A DNA stretch of 64,000 nt, taken from contig NZ_CP095049.1 of assembly GCF_022919135.1 (NCBI RefSeq), forward strand, positions 1,054,001 through 1,118,000, given 5' to 3'. Below, piece by piece: positions 1-8,123 of the stretch. How positions within the stretch are numbered: the first letter of the stretch is position 1; each line of letters begins with the position of its first letter. The notes beneath the pieces are model-generated. The model saw only the letters and a program-made list of their open reading frames with translations, did no database searches and was not told the DNA's origin. The translations under genes were made by a program, and so were the position numbers. Origin of the DNA: Hymenobacter cellulosivorans (GTDB lineage Bacteria; Bacteroidota; Bacteroidia; Cytophagales; Hymenobacteraceae).

Positions 1-98
1 GCCACGGCCCGGCGGGGCGCTACTTTGGTTTGGGCCTGGGCGGCTACGCCGGTCAGGGCCAGACCGAGCGTCAACATAAATGAGAAACGAAGCTTCAT
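1..98 (-). CDS. Secreted protein, N-terminal fragment
   Basis: Only the first 32 codons lie in the window, and the gene runs off the left edge. The reverse strand starts with ATG at 98 and encodes a typical signal peptide: Met-Lys-Leu-Arg, a hydrophobic stretch, then an Ala-Gln-Ala type cleavage site near residue 22. The mature part begins with basic and proline residues. The protein is probably exported to the periplasm or outer membrane. The family cannot be told from this fragment. Confidence 0.6.
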   Translation of the reverse strand, partial: MKLRFSFMLTLGLALTGVAAQAQTKVAPRRAV

Positions 99-259
99 AC
101 GTACTGGGTTGAGGTGAGAGGAGGAGCTTGGTAGTGTAAAATACAAAAACGTCACGAAAGTTCCGGCCCCTTTAGCAACAACCAACTTTTGCTAGCTGGC
201 GTTAAAAAGGACGTTCTCTTTCCTTTATTCTTCTCACCATCACTGCAGAGCTCAACTAT

Positions 260-598
260 ATGGCCAACCAGCAAACGTCCCCGGATATTTACACTGAGTT
301 TCACAAGCAAGTCAATATGACGGCTAAGGAACTAGAGCAGTGGCTTACAACGGAGGAATCCAAATCGGTGGGGCAGGACGAGGGCGACGGGGAAAGCATC
401 GGCCATAAGTCGGGTCGCCATATCCTGCAGATTCTGGCCAAGAAGAAGGCCGACCTCACCGCCGACGACGAAGCCCACATGCACAAGGTTCACGCCTATA
501 TTAGCCGCCACCTGGCCCAAGGTCCGCACGCCGACAAAGAACACTCGCGCTGGCGGTATTCCCTCATGAACTGGGGCCACGACCCGCTGAAGAAGTAG
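260..598 (+). CDS. DUF3140 family protein
   Basis: This is a 112-residue soluble protein with no signal peptide. It carries the hallmarks I associate with DUF3140: an N-terminal VNMTAKELEQWL segment, a central ESIGHKSGRHIL stretch, and a C-terminal WRYSLMNWGHDP motif at about residues 98-109. Members of the family are small, have no known function, and sometimes bind DNA-related partners by annotation only. It stands alone, 54 bases before the CbpA chaperone gene on the same strand, so co-expression is possible. The full length fits the family. The function is unknown. Confidence 0.8.
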   Translation: MANQQTSPDIYTEFHKQVNMTAKELEQWLTTEESKSVGQDEGDGESIGHKSGRHILQILAKKKADLTADDEAHMHKVHAYISRHLAQGPHADKEHSRWRYSLMNWGHDPLKK

Positions 599-641
599 CC
601 TTGCTCAGGCGGGCCGCTGGGTCTTAGCCGCAAGTCGTCAC

Positions 642-649
642 TATATTTC
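642..649 (+). promoter_or_regulatory. Candidate -7 promoter element for cbpA
   Basis: TATATTTC matches the Bacteroidota -7 consensus TAnnTTTG at all but the last base and lies only three bases before the cbpA ATG. If it is used, the mRNA would be leaderless or nearly so. I see no clear -33 TTG. Confidence 0.4.
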
Positions 650-652
650 CCC

Positions 653-1594
653 ATGGATTACAAAGATTATTACAAGATTCTGGGCGTGGAGAAAAACGCC
701 ACAACGGACCAGATCAAGAAGGCCTACCGCAAGCTGGCCCGCCAATACCACCCCGACGTAAACCCCAACGACCCGAATGCGGAGCGTAAGTTCAAGGAAG
801 TAAACGAGGCCAACGAAGTACTCAGCGACGAGGAAAAGCGCCGCAAGTACGACCAGCTCGGGGCCGACTGGCAGCGCTACCAGCAAGCCGGGGCTGGCCG
901 CGGCGGCCAAGCCAGCGGGGGCTTCGACTGGTCGCAGTACACCCAGGGCGGTGGTTTCGAGGGGTTTGGGGGCGGGGGCGGCAGCAACGATCCGTTCGGC
1001 AGCGCCGACTTCTCCGACTTTTTCAGCTCTATCTTCGGCGGGGCCAGCGGCCGGGCAGGTGGCAGTCCGCGCCCCGCGGCGGGCCAGGATTACCAGGCTG
1101 AGCTAGAGCTAACGCTGGAAGATGCCTACCAGGGCGGCCCCCGCACGCTCACCGTGAACGGTAAAAAGCTGCGCATCAACATTCAGCCCGGCGTAGAAGA
1201 CGGGCAGACCATTCGGCTGCGCGACCAGGGTGCCCCGGGCCGCAATGGTGGGCCCAGCGGCTCGCTCTACATTACCATCCGGCTGCAGCCCGACGCACGC
1301 TACACCCGTACCGGTGCCGACCTGACCATGGATGTGCCCGTAAGCATCTATAAGGCACTATTGGGTGGCGAACAGGTGGTGGACACGTTTTCGGGGCCGG
1401 TCAAAATCAAGATCAAGCCCGAAACCCCGAACGGCACCCGCCTGCGGCTTCGCGGCAAGGGCTTTCCGGTATACAAGCAGGCCGGGCAGTTTGGCGACCT
1501 GTACCTGCGCCTCAACCTGACCTTGCCCCAAAACCTGACTGATGAAGAAAAAGCGTTAATCCAGCAATTAGCTACCCTCCGCAACGAATCCTGA
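653..1594 (+). CDS. cbpA: CbpA-like DnaJ family co-chaperone
   Basis: A 313-residue J-domain protein. The J domain spans about residues 3-70 with the HPD motif at 33-35, which stimulates the ATPase of DnaK. A Gly/Phe-rich linker covers about 83-130 and the DnaJ C-terminal substrate-binding region about 145-305. There is no CxxCxGxG zinc finger, so this is a class II (DnaJ-B/CbpA) protein rather than DnaJ itself. The length agrees with CbpA. The next gene, five bases downstream, encodes the CbpM modulator, so the two form an operon as in many Gram-negative bacteria. It acts in the cytoplasm on unfolded clients and possibly on the nucleoid. Confidence 0.92.
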   Translation: MDYKDYYKILGVEKNATTDQIKKAYRKLARQYHPDVNPNDPNAERKFKEVNEANEVLSDEEKRRKYDQLGADWQRYQQAGAGRGGQASGGFDWSQYTQGGGFEGFGGGGGSNDPFGSADFSDFFSSIFGGASGRAGGSPRPAAGQDYQAELELTLEDAYQGGPRTLTVNGKKLRINIQPGVEDGQTIRLRDQGAPGRNGGPSGSLYITIRLQPDARYTRTGADLTMDVPVSIYKALLGGEQVVDTFSGPVKIKIKPETPNGTRLRLRGKGFPVYKQAGQFGDLYLRLNLTLPQNLTDEEKALIQQLATLRNES

Positions 1595-1599
1595 CCGTT

Positions 1600-1926
1600 A
1601 TGGAAACCAACCTCATTACCATCACACTGCTCGAATGCTCCGCGCAGTATGGCCTGAGCGAGGCCGACGTGCGTGAGTTCGTAGACCTAGGCCTGCTGCG
1701 GCCTGCCGAAACGCCCGACGCTGTCCACGGCGAAGCCGAGCACTTGGCCCGCCTCGCCCGCCTGCACCACGACCTGGGTATGAGCAAGGAAGCCATAGAC
1801 ATCATCGTGGCCATGCGCCGACGGTTGGTGGCCCTGCAGGAGGCCCTAACCCAGCAAACGGCCCGAGCCGCGCAGCTCGAACGATTTTTGCGCGGCTCGG
1901 GCCCAGTCATGGAGGCCGACTTTTAA
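1600..1926 (+). CDS. cbpM: Chaperone modulator CbpM (MerR-like)
   Basis: This 108-residue protein has a MerR-type helix-turn-helix near its N-terminus (GLSEADVREFVDLGLL at about residues 19-34) and a coiled-coil-like helix at the C-terminus, the organisation of CbpM. In E. coli CbpM binds the J domain of CbpA and inhibits it. The gene starts five bases after the cbpA stop codon, which supports a chaperone-modulator pair. A transcriptional regulator of the MerR_2 type is the alternative reading, but the context favours CbpM. Confidence 0.85.
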   Translation: METNLITITLLECSAQYGLSEADVREFVDLGLLRPAETPDAVHGEAEHLARLARLHHDLGMSKEAIDIIVAMRRRLVALQEALTQQTARAAQLERFLRGSGPVMEADF

Positions 1927-1936
1927 AACCTAGGGC

Positions 1937-2674
1937 TTACACCAAATCAACGGCCAGGGCCAGGGCGCAGCCAGCCACGGTAGCGGCCAGCTTAGGCAGG
2001 TTCAGGTGGTGCTCGGGGCTGGTTTCGAAGAGAATGGTGGTGGAAACGTGCAGAAAGTTGCCGGCTACCAAGCCCAGCAGGGCCGCATACCAGCCGCCCT
2101 GCAGCAAATCCTCCAGCACCACATAGTTGCTGACCACAATTCCCGCGGGCCCGGCCAGGGCGAATATGACCAGGTAAGGAAACGCACGCTTAAAGCTGTT
2201 CAGACGCAGCAGCAGAGCCGCCATCAGAGCAAAAGCCGCTGGCACGTGGTGCAAGGCAATACCGGCCAGAATAGCGTAGAAGCTCTGCCCCACCCCCGCT
2301 GCTTCCGGCGACTTCACCAGAATACTACCTTCCATAAAGGAGTGAAGCACGAGTGAGAACAGCAGCAGAAACGGTACTCGCCCGGCGTGAGAGGTATGGT
2401 AGTGCACGTGCCCGTGCTCCACGCCCTGCGAGAAAACCTCCAGCAGCAGTTGCCCGAAGAACCCAGCCAGCACGAAGTACCCAATGCGGTGACTAAATTC
2501 CGGCCCGACGCTCAGTGCCTCCGGCAGCAGGTGCATGATGGTCAGCGTAAAGAGGTAGGCGCCGCTGAAAGCTAGCAGCGGCTTCATCCAGACGGTACGT
2601 GCCGTCGGCACCAGCCGGGTTAGCCAGCCCGCTCCCATCACGGTCAGAAACAACAGAAAAACGGCAAACCACAT
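1937..2674 (-). CDS. ZIP family metal transporter
   Basis: A 245-residue membrane protein with about eight hydrophobic segments, typical of ZIP permeases that import zinc or other divalent metals across the inner membrane. Visible metal-site motifs are HLLPEA (48-53), a His-rich loop VEHGHVHYHTSH (85-96), HSFMEG (111-116) and HHVPAAF (142-148). The last two correspond to the conserved fourth and fifth helices that build the transport site. It converges on cbpM with only ten bases between the stops. The metal specificity cannot be read from the sequence. The upstream region carries an inverted repeat rather than a clear promoter. Confidence 0.88.
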   Translation of the reverse strand: MWFAVFLLFLTVMGAGWLTRLVPTARTVWMKPLLAFSGAYLFTLTIMHLLPEALSVGPEFSHRIGYFVLAGFFGQLLLEVFSQGVEHGHVHYHTSHAGRVPFLLLFSLVLHSFMEGSILVKSPEAAGVGQSFYAILAGIALHHVPAAFALMAALLLRLNSFKRAFPYLVIFALAGPAGIVVSNYVVLEDLLQGGWYAALLGLVAGNFLHVSTTILFETSPEHHLNLPKLAATVAGCALALAVDLV

Positions 2675-2679
2675 GGACG

Positions 2680-2804
2680 TTAATGTGCTACTGTGCTACT
2701 GTGGGAAAGTGCGAAAGATGTACCGATGCTGCCTTGTAGCCAGAGTCTGGATATAGAGCATTAAAGCATTAGCATAGCAGCACATTTCCCACATCAGCGC
2801 ATTA
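2680..2804. repeat. Intergenic TGTGCT-rich imperfect inverted repeat
   Basis: The left part (about 2681-2713) and right part (about 2766-2804) are made of TAATG, TGTGCT and TGTGGGAAA-type words. The reverse complement of one resembles the other. A second, better preserved copy lies at 4915-5017. It fills the gap between the ZIP and methyltransferase genes. Confidence 0.6.
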
Positions 2805-2809
2805 AAAGA

Positions 2810-3550
2810 CTATTTCTTCAGGACGAAAATCATGCGGGGGCTGGTTGGCTCGTCGTAGGGGCCGAGGTGGTAGTCGCCGAGCACCTCCGCCAGGCGCAGG
2901 CCGGCCATGTGGAAGTATTCCTCAAACCGCTCCCGGCTCAGGGCCCGGACCCGCTCCTGGTAGTGCTGCTCCTGCCCCTCATGGTCCACGAATCGGATAT
3001 CCTTGACGATGAAATCATTGTCGAGGTGGCGGTGCAGGTGAAAGGTGATGTCGTCCACGGTTTTTTCTTCCCGGGCCACCAGCTCCCGCACCGTCAGCTC
3101 GGTATTCATGAAGTCGATGACCATCTTGCCACCGGGCCGCAGAGCCGCCGCCGCCGAGCGGAGCGCCACTACGTTTTCGGTTTCGTTGGCGAAGTAGCCG
3201 AAGCTGGTAAACAGGTTGAAGATGAAATCAAACGGGCCGTAAGGCAGCGTGTCGCGCATGTCATGCACGTGAAAGTGCAGGTGCTCGTGCCCATACTGCT
3301 GGGCATAGGCAATGCTTTCCGGCGACAAATCCACACCCGTCACGTCGTAGCCCTTTTCGCTCAGGTAAATGGCGTGGCGCCCTTTGCCGCAGGCCAGATC
3401 CAGCAGGCGGGTAGTGGGCTTGGGGTGCAGGTGGGTCAGCAGCTCGTCAATGAACACCCGAGCTTCGGTATGGTTTCGGTCCCGATACAGCAGATGGTAA
3501 TAGGGCGAGTCAAACCAGGTACTAAACCATTCGGCTTCAGATTGTGGCAT
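2810..3550 (-). CDS. Class I SAM-dependent methyltransferase
   Basis: A 246-residue protein with a Rossmann-type methyltransferase core. The S-adenosylmethionine-binding motif I is LLDLACGKGRH (residues 49-59), followed by a GVDLSPESI acidic-loop motif and an FDFIFNLFTSFGYF motif typical of the Methyltransf_25 group. The substrate is not identifiable; related Bacteroidota proteins are annotated only as methyltransferases. It is cytoplasmic, with no signal peptide. It is a single gene with inverted repeats or hairpins on both sides, so it is probably its own transcription unit. Confidence 0.88.
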   Translation of the reverse strand: MPQSEAEWFSTWFDSPYYHLLYRDRNHTEARVFIDELLTHLHPKPTTRLLDLACGKGRHAIYLSEKGYDVTGVDLSPESIAYAQQYGHEHLHFHVHDMRDTLPYGPFDFIFNLFTSFGYFANETENVVALRSAAAALRPGGKMVIDFMNTELTVRELVAREEKTVDDITFHLHRHLDNDFIVKDIRFVDHEGQEQHYQERVRALSRERFEEYFHMAGLRLAEVLGDYHLGPYDEPTSPRMIFVLKK

Positions 3551-3703
3551 TCGAAAAGAGGAAGTAAGCAGAATGGCAGGCGAAATACGGCACGCAAGCA
3601 GACCAGCTAGACGGGCAATTTTGCAACAATGTTACAACCCCCTGCGGACTTGGGCCGGTGCCAGCTCCGGCAGTGCCGCAATTAACTGGTCTTTAACAAT
3701 GCG

Positions 3704-3758
3704 TTGGCCCCACTGCTACGCTACTGACTTGTGGTCGGCAGCGCCGCAGTGGGGCCAA
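3704..3758. other. Perfect 13-bp inverted repeat
   Basis: TTGGCCCCACTGC (3704-3716) is repeated exactly in reverse complement at 3746-3758. It lies between the end of the 3781-4152 gene and the start of the methyltransferase, both on the minus strand. There is no T run after it on that strand, so it may be a structural hairpin rather than a standard terminator. Confidence 0.55.
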
Positions 3759-3780
3759 ACAGCTTATAGCAAAGAGGTTA

Positions 3781-4152
3781 CTATTCCTCCTTCATTTGCT
3801 GAGCAGGCTTCTCAGCGTTGTCGTGGGGAGTGTTGGCGGGCGCGGGCGCAGCTTCTTCCGACTTGGTGCGGTCTTCTGCCTCACCATTAGCCGAGCGGGC
3901 GGCTTCAGCGTTGGGGTGGCGGTCCTTCTCAAACTCTACGTTCGAGCTAATAGGAGCAGCAATGGCGCCGCCTTTGGCCTGGTTGGGCTCGTGAGCGGTG
4001 TTCTGGTCGAAATTGTCGCTGGAGCGGGTGCCAGGAGCTACCTGATCCAGGGATACTTTGGCTTCCGGACGCAGGTCCGATGGTTCGCTGCTGCAGGCGT
4101 TCAGGGCCAGGGTGGCCACGGCCACGGCGGAGAACAGAAGATTTTTAGTCAT
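3781..4152 (-). CDS. Hypothetical lipoprotein, Ala/Glu-rich
   Basis: A 123-residue protein with a lipoprotein signal: Met-Thr-Lys-Asn, a hydrophobic core, and the lipobox LNAC with the lipidated cysteine near residue 20. The mature part is hydrophilic and low in complexity, rich in Ala, Glu, Asn and Pro, and looks disordered. I recognise no domain. It is probably anchored to the periplasmic side of a membrane. It lies 119 bases downstream of the YcxB-like gene on the same strand. The signal peptide supports a real gene; the function is unknown. Confidence 0.65.
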   Translation of the reverse strand: MTKNLLFSAVAVATLALNACSSEPSDLRPEAKVSLDQVAPGTRSSDNFDQNTAHEPNQAKGGAIAAPISSNVEFEKDRHPNAEAARSANGEAEDRTKSEEAAPAPANTPHDNAEKPAQQMKEE

Positions 4153-4271
4153 GTTCGTAAAGAGTTGAAATGCTAAGCGTTGGGGCTGGCAACCGACCCG
4201 GACCCCGGGCTGCTACTTGCTGCCTTGCCTGCTTCGTACCAGAGTACTGTACCGGCGCGGCCGGCTCAAAG

Positions 4272-4907
4272 TTACGCGGAAGTTGGGCTCGTAGGCGCGG
4301 GGGCAGCCGGAGATTGGGCCGGCAGCAGGTTTTTGCGGCGCAGCATCGAGTCAAACAGCTTGATATCGTTGGGCGAGTTGAAAATACGCAGCGGGAAATG
4401 CAGGAAAATCGGCACGTTGAAAGTGCGCGCCATCCAGCCCTTGAAGCCCTTCAGCTCGTCGGCCGCTGCGGGAGGCTGCAGCCACAGCAGGTAGGCATCA
4501 TTGTCGCGCCGGGCCTGCCCAATCATGTCCCAGGTGAGGCCCATACCCTTGGTTTCGCTCTGACGCAGCACGATCTGGCGGTTGTCGATTTCATAATTCA
4601 TCCGCTCAAACAGGGCTTTACTCTGTTCCATCTGGGCCACACCCGTAATCTGGGCCGAGCGCAGCAGCACAAACAGCAGCGTGAGCAGCACGGCTAACAG
4701 CAGCCACCACCATGAAGGCCAGATAACGGCCGGCAGTAAGCCGATGGCCAGCGGAATAAGTGCATACCACCACTCCTTCTTCCACACCTGAGCCATAGCC
4801 ATGCGGGTGTAGGTATCGGTGTCGAGCTGGTATTTCTTGGTGCGGATGGCCATAGGGGCCGGGCCCTGGGCCTGCCGGTAGCCACCGCGTTGATTGGGTT
4901 GTTGCAT
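4272..4907 (-). CDS. YcxB-like membrane protein
   Basis: This 211-residue protein has a short soluble N-terminus, two closely spaced transmembrane helices at about residues 45-83 (Trp/Leu-rich), and a C-terminal domain at about 100-190 that resembles the YcxB-like fold (FERMNYEIDNRQIVLRQSE, WDMIGQARRDNDAYLLW). The tail is Pro/Ala-rich. YcxB-like proteins have no firmly assigned role. The gene is on the minus strand upstream of the small lipoprotein. Its own upstream region is taken up by a long inverted repeat. The family call rests on pattern recognition only. Confidence 0.6.
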   Translation of the reverse strand: MQQPNQRGGYRQAQGPAPMAIRTKKYQLDTDTYTRMAMAQVWKKEWWYALIPLAIGLLPAVIWPSWWWLLLAVLLTLLFVLLRSAQITGVAQMEQSKALFERMNYEIDNRQIVLRQSETKGMGLTWDMIGQARRDNDAYLLWLQPPAAADELKGFKGWMARTFNVPIFLHFPLRIFNSPNDIKLFDSMLRRKNLLPAQSPAAPAPTSPTSA

Positions 4908-4914
4908 CTAGAGT

Positions 4915-5017
4915 AATGTGCTATTGTGAGAAATGTGCTGATGTGCTCATGAATGTATTGGTGGCCAATGAGAAACAACGCATTAGCACATCAGCACATT
5001 CACCACATTCGCACATT
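4915..5017. repeat. Inverted repeat with 37-bp arms (TGTGCT family)
   Basis: The arms at 4915-4951 and 4981-5017 are reverse complements at 31 of 37 positions, with the shared core AATGTGCTGATGTGCT. The spacer is 29 bases. The element sits between the YcxB-like and nadC genes and resembles the more degenerate element at 2680-2804. Confidence 0.8.
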
Positions 5018-5020
5018 GAT

Positions 5021-5881
5021 TTAAAATGCTTTCAGGCTCAAATCCAGGCTTTTAACGGAGTGCGTCAAGGCCCCGACGGAAATAAAGTCGACGCCGGTCT
5101 GGGCCACGTCGGCAATGGTTTGCTCGGTGATGCCGCCCGAGGCCTCGGTGGGGAAACGGCCCGCAATGAGGGCTACAGCTTCGCGGAGCAGGGCCGGGGT
5201 CATATTGTCGAGCATAACCCGGTCAATACCGCCTACTTCCAGCACCTGCTGCACTTCGCTCAGGGTGCGCGTCTCGACCACGATGGACAGCTGCCGGCCC
5301 GTGCGGGCCAGATACGCGTGGGTAGCTTCGATGGCCGCCCGGATACCACCGGCGTAGTCTACGTGGTTGTCTTTGAGAATAATACCATCGAACAGACCGT
5401 AACGGTGATTGACGCCGCCACCGATGAGCACTGCCCATTTCTCGCAGATGCGGAAATTGGGCGTGGTCTTGCGGGTATCGAGCAGCTTGGCTTTAGTGCC
5501 GGCCAGCAGGCTGGTCAGGTAAGCCGTTTTGGTGGCAATGGCGCTCATGCGCTGCATGCAGTTGAGCACCAGACGCTCAGCTGTCAGGATGCTCTGGGAA
5601 CGGCCTTCCACGATGAAGGCAACGTCGCCATGCTTCACCAGGGCCCCGTCGCTGAGGTGCTGCTCGACTTTCAAGTCGGCGTCGACCTCGCGAAAAATGA
5701 GGTGGGCCAGCTCTACGCCCGCCAGCACGCCCGCGTCTTTTACCAGCAGATGGGCCCGGTTGCGGGCGTCGGCCGGAATAGCCGCCAGGGAGGAATGGTC
5801 ACCGTCGCCGATATCTTCGGCCAGGGCCGTACGAATAAAGGCGGTAAGCGCTTCGGGGGTCAGGTAGGATGGGTTTTGCAC
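5021..5881 (-). CDS. nadC: Nicotinate-nucleotide pyrophosphorylase (carboxylating)
   Basis: This 286-residue enzyme makes nicotinate mononucleotide from quinolinate and PRPP in de novo NAD synthesis. Visible family features are LAEDIGDGDHSS near the N-terminus, the catalytic LLDTRKTTPNFR segment, GGGVNHRYGLFDGIILKDNH, and the C-terminal EASGGIT phosphate-binding loop. I place the start at the GTG at 5881. A longer open frame begins at 5938, but it reads through a terminator hairpin at 5897-5924 and lies upstream of a TATTTTTG promoter box, so it is unlikely. From the GTG the length matches the family. No nadA or nadB is nearby. Confidence 0.93.
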   Translation of the reverse strand: MQNPSYLTPEALTAFIRTALAEDIGDGDHSSLAAIPADARNRAHLLVKDAGVLAGVELAHLIFREVDADLKVEQHLSDGALVKHGDVAFIVEGRSQSILTAERLVLNCMQRMSAIATKTAYLTSLLAGTKAKLLDTRKTTPNFRICEKWAVLIGGGVNHRYGLFDGIILKDNHVDYAGGIRAAIEATHAYLARTGRQLSIVVETRTLSEVQQVLEVGGIDRVMLDNMTPALLREAVALIAGRFPTEASGGITEQTIADVAQTGVDFISVGALTHSVKSLDLSLKAF

Positions 5882-5885
5882 GGTG

Positions 5886-5893
5886 CAAAAATA
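5886..5893 (-). promoter_or_regulatory. -7 promoter element of nadC
   Basis: On the minus strand TATTTTTG fits TAnnTTTG exactly and ends four bases before the GTG start. This implies a leaderless message. The upstream region is the terminator of the preceding gene. Confidence 0.55.
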
Positions 5894-5896
5894 GAA

Positions 5897-5924
5897 AAAG
5901 GCCCCGACTTGCGCCGGGGCCTTT
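5897..5924 (-). terminator. Terminator of the DUF4783 gene
   Basis: AAAGGCCCCG and CGGGGCCTTT form a perfect 10-bp stem. A T-rich tract follows on the minus strand. It lies between the DUF4783 gene and nadC. Confidence 0.75.
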
Positions 5925-6024
5925 CCTAGAATCCTCAAAAACAGTGAGCGGCCTGTGGGCTGCGGTTCTGTTAGAATAAGTAGCTTTTTTTCAAATCCTT
6001 AGCACTGTAGAGCTTGCCGGGGAC

Positions 6025-6423
6025 CTATTCCTTGGTGAAATCAATCGTGTCAATCACCAGATTGCCCTGCGCCGACTTCATCTTGACGAACATCCGATAG
6101 GCACCGGTTTTGCTCACATACTTGCCAACTGCGTAGGGCGTTCCTTCGTTACTACCACCGTAGTGCACAAAGTCGAAACCGGCGGGAGAGTTCTTGGCGA
6201 AGAAGTCCTTCATGACAAACTCAGCCTGCGTGGCGCTATAGCTTTGCTTGTCACCATCAAAGCTCAGCTCGACCGTGGATCCAAAATGCTGGGACAGCTC
6301 CCGGGAAGAGCCGCTCCGGATGGCATTGCGAACCGGCGTGAAGGCCTCACCTTGTGCCAGTACCGTTACGGAAAGTAACAAGAACCACACGACGGTAATA
6401 ACCTGAAAAATGTTGCGTTTCAT
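6025..6423 (-). CDS. DUF4783 family exported protein
   Basis: A 132-residue protein with a signal peptide of about 23 residues ending Val-Leu-Ala-Gln. The mature part matches the small Bacteroidota DUF4783 family: an N-terminal helix (FTPVRNAIRSGSSRELSQHF), then an NTF2-like run ending with FVKMKSAQGNLVIDTIDF. It is probably periplasmic. In this phylum genes of this family often neighbour nadC, as here. The function is unknown. A clear terminator follows at 5897-5924. Confidence 0.8.
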   Translation of the reverse strand: MKRNIFQVITVVWFLLLSVTVLAQGEAFTPVRNAIRSGSSRELSQHFGSTVELSFDGDKQSYSATQAEFVMKDFFAKNSPAGFDFVHYGGSNEGTPYAVGKYVSKTGAYRMFVKMKSAQGNLVIDTIDFTKE

Positions 6424-6562
6424 ACTATGTGTAGGGAATGTATCATACAGTTCGCTAAAACTATGCCAAGTAGGCCTTGTTTATAAAATGTCCCTACAGC
6501 CGTGCGCCACGGCTCCAAGTTAACCCAAACCAACAAAATGTGCACGTTCCCGCGCGTGCCCT

Positions 6563-6570
6563 TATCTTTG
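6563..6570 (+). promoter_or_regulatory. -7 promoter element of gpmI
   Basis: TATCTTTG is an exact TAnnTTTG box ending five bases before the gpmI ATG. The spacing leaves almost no 5' leader. No convincing -33 TTG is visible. Confidence 0.6.
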
Positions 6571-6575
6571 CCGCT

Positions 6576-8123
6576 ATGAATAAACAGGTATTGCTGGTGA
6601 TTTTGGACGGGTGGGGTCTGGCACAGAACAAGGAAGTATCGGCTATCGACAAGGCCAATACTCCGTTTGTCGACTCACTGTTTCAACGATTTCCCCACAG
6701 TAAGCTTCAGGCCTCGGGCGAAGCCGTGGGGCTGCCCGACGGGCAGATGGGCAATTCGGAAGTCGGCCACATGAACATCGGAGCCGGCCGGGTCGTGTAC
6801 CAGGATCTGGTGCGCATCAATAAGTCGATTCGGGAGCGGAAGCTAGGCTCGATGCCGGCGTTGGAAAAAGCCTTCGAATACGCCCGCACCACGGGCCGCA
6901 ACCTGCATTATATCGGGCTGCTCTCGGATGGCGGGGTCCACTCCCACATTGAACACCTGAAAGCCCTGTGCACCCTGGCCCACGACGCTGACGTGCACAA
7001 GATATTTATTCACGCCTTCACCGATGGCCGCGACACCGACCCCAAGGGTGGCGTAAACTACGTGAATGACCTGGAGCAGAGCCTGGCCCGTAGCGGCGCC
7101 AAGATTGCCTCGGTCGTGGGGCGCTACTACGCCATGGACCGCGACAACCGCTGGGAACGGGTGAAAATAGCCTACGACCTGATGGTGAACGGCAAAGGCA
7201 CGCCCTCGCAGAACCTGATTCAGAGCATGCTCGACTCCTATAAGGAAGGCGTGACGGATGAGTTCTTGAAGCCGATTGTGAAAGTTGGGGCTGACGGGCT
7301 GCCGCTGGCTACCATTCAGGAAGGCGACGTGGTTATTTGCTTCAACTTCCGCACCGACCGGGGCCGGGAAATCACGCAGGCCCTAACGCAGCAGGATTTC
7401 CACGCCTTCAACATGCACCGGCTGAACCTGCACTACCTGACCATGACCAACTACGACGCCACGTTTGTGGGCGTCACCCCGATTTTCGAGAAAGACAACC
7501 TCGAAAACACGTTGGGCGCGGTGCTGGAAGCCAACGGTAAAAAGCAGATCCGCATTGCCGAAACCGAGAAGTATCCGCACGTGACGTTCTTCTTCTCGGG
7601 CGGCCGGGAGGTGGAGTTCACCGGTGAAACCCGCCTGATGCGTGCCTCACCCAAAGTAGCCACCTACGATTTACAGCCCGAAATGAGTGCCTTCGAGCTG
7701 CGCGACGCCCTGGTGCCGGAGTTGCAGGCCAAATCGGCTGACTTTGTGGTGCTCAACTTCGCCAACCCTGACATGGTGGGCCACACTGGCGTATTTGAAG
7801 CCGCCGTAAAGGCCGTAGAAACCGTGGACACCTGCACTCGTGACGTAGTAACGGCTGCCCTGGAGAGCAACTACGCCTGCATCGTTATTGCCGACCACGG
7901 TAATGCCGACATGATGATTAACCCCGACGGCACGCCTAACACGGCTCACACGACGAACCTGGTGCCCTGCATTCTGGCTGATACGGACTACCAGGGCACC
8001 CTGACGGATGGCAAGCTGGGCGACATTGCCCCAACGGTACTGGCGCTGATGGGCTTGCCCCAGCCTGCTGATATGACCGGCGTGTCGTTGCTGCAACCTA
8101 CTGCCGCTCCTACGAATGCATAG
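6576..8123 (+). CDS. gpmI: 2,3-bisphosphoglycerate-independent phosphoglycerate mutase
   Basis: This 515-residue glycolytic enzyme interconverts 3- and 2-phosphoglycerate and belongs to the metal-dependent alkaline phosphatase superfamily. The metal ligand Asp lies in LLVILDGWG (residues 6-14), and the phosphorylated Ser61 in GNSEVGHMN. Further metal ligands appear in NFANPDMVGHTG and IVIADHGNADMM. I start it at the ATG at 6576, because the longer frame from 6477 adds an unrelated 33-residue extension upstream of the TATCTTTG promoter. The length from 6576 fits the family. The next gene overlaps its end by eight bases. Confidence 0.96.
   Translation: MNKQVLLVILDGWGLAQNKEVSAIDKANTPFVDSLFQRFPHSKLQASGEAVGLPDGQMGNSEVGHMNIGAGRVVYQDLVRINKSIRERKLGSMPALEKAFEYARTTGRNLHYIGLLSDGGVHSHIEHLKALCTLAHDADVHKIFIHAFTDGRDTDPKGGVNYVNDLEQSLARSGAKIASVVGRYYAMDRDNRWERVKIAYDLMVNGKGTPSQNLIQSMLDSYKEGVTDEFLKPIVKVGADGLPLATIQEGDVVICFNFRTDRGREITQALTQQDFHAFNMHRLNLHYLTMTNYDATFVGVTPIFEKDNLENTLGAVLEANGKKQIRIAETEKYPHVTFFFSGGREVEFTGETRLMRASPKVATYDLQPEMSAFELRDALVPELQAKSADFVVLNFANPDMVGHTGVFEAAVKAVETVDTCTRDVVTAALESNYACIVIADHGNADMMINPDGTPNTAHTTNLVPCILADTDYQGTLTDGKLGDIAPTVLALMGLPQPADMTGVSLLQPTAAPTNA

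Noticed and set aside
4916..5929. Long open frame of 337 codons antisense to nadC
   Set aside because: It is a shadow of nadC caused by GC-biased codon positions. The opposite strand has the clear family motifs.
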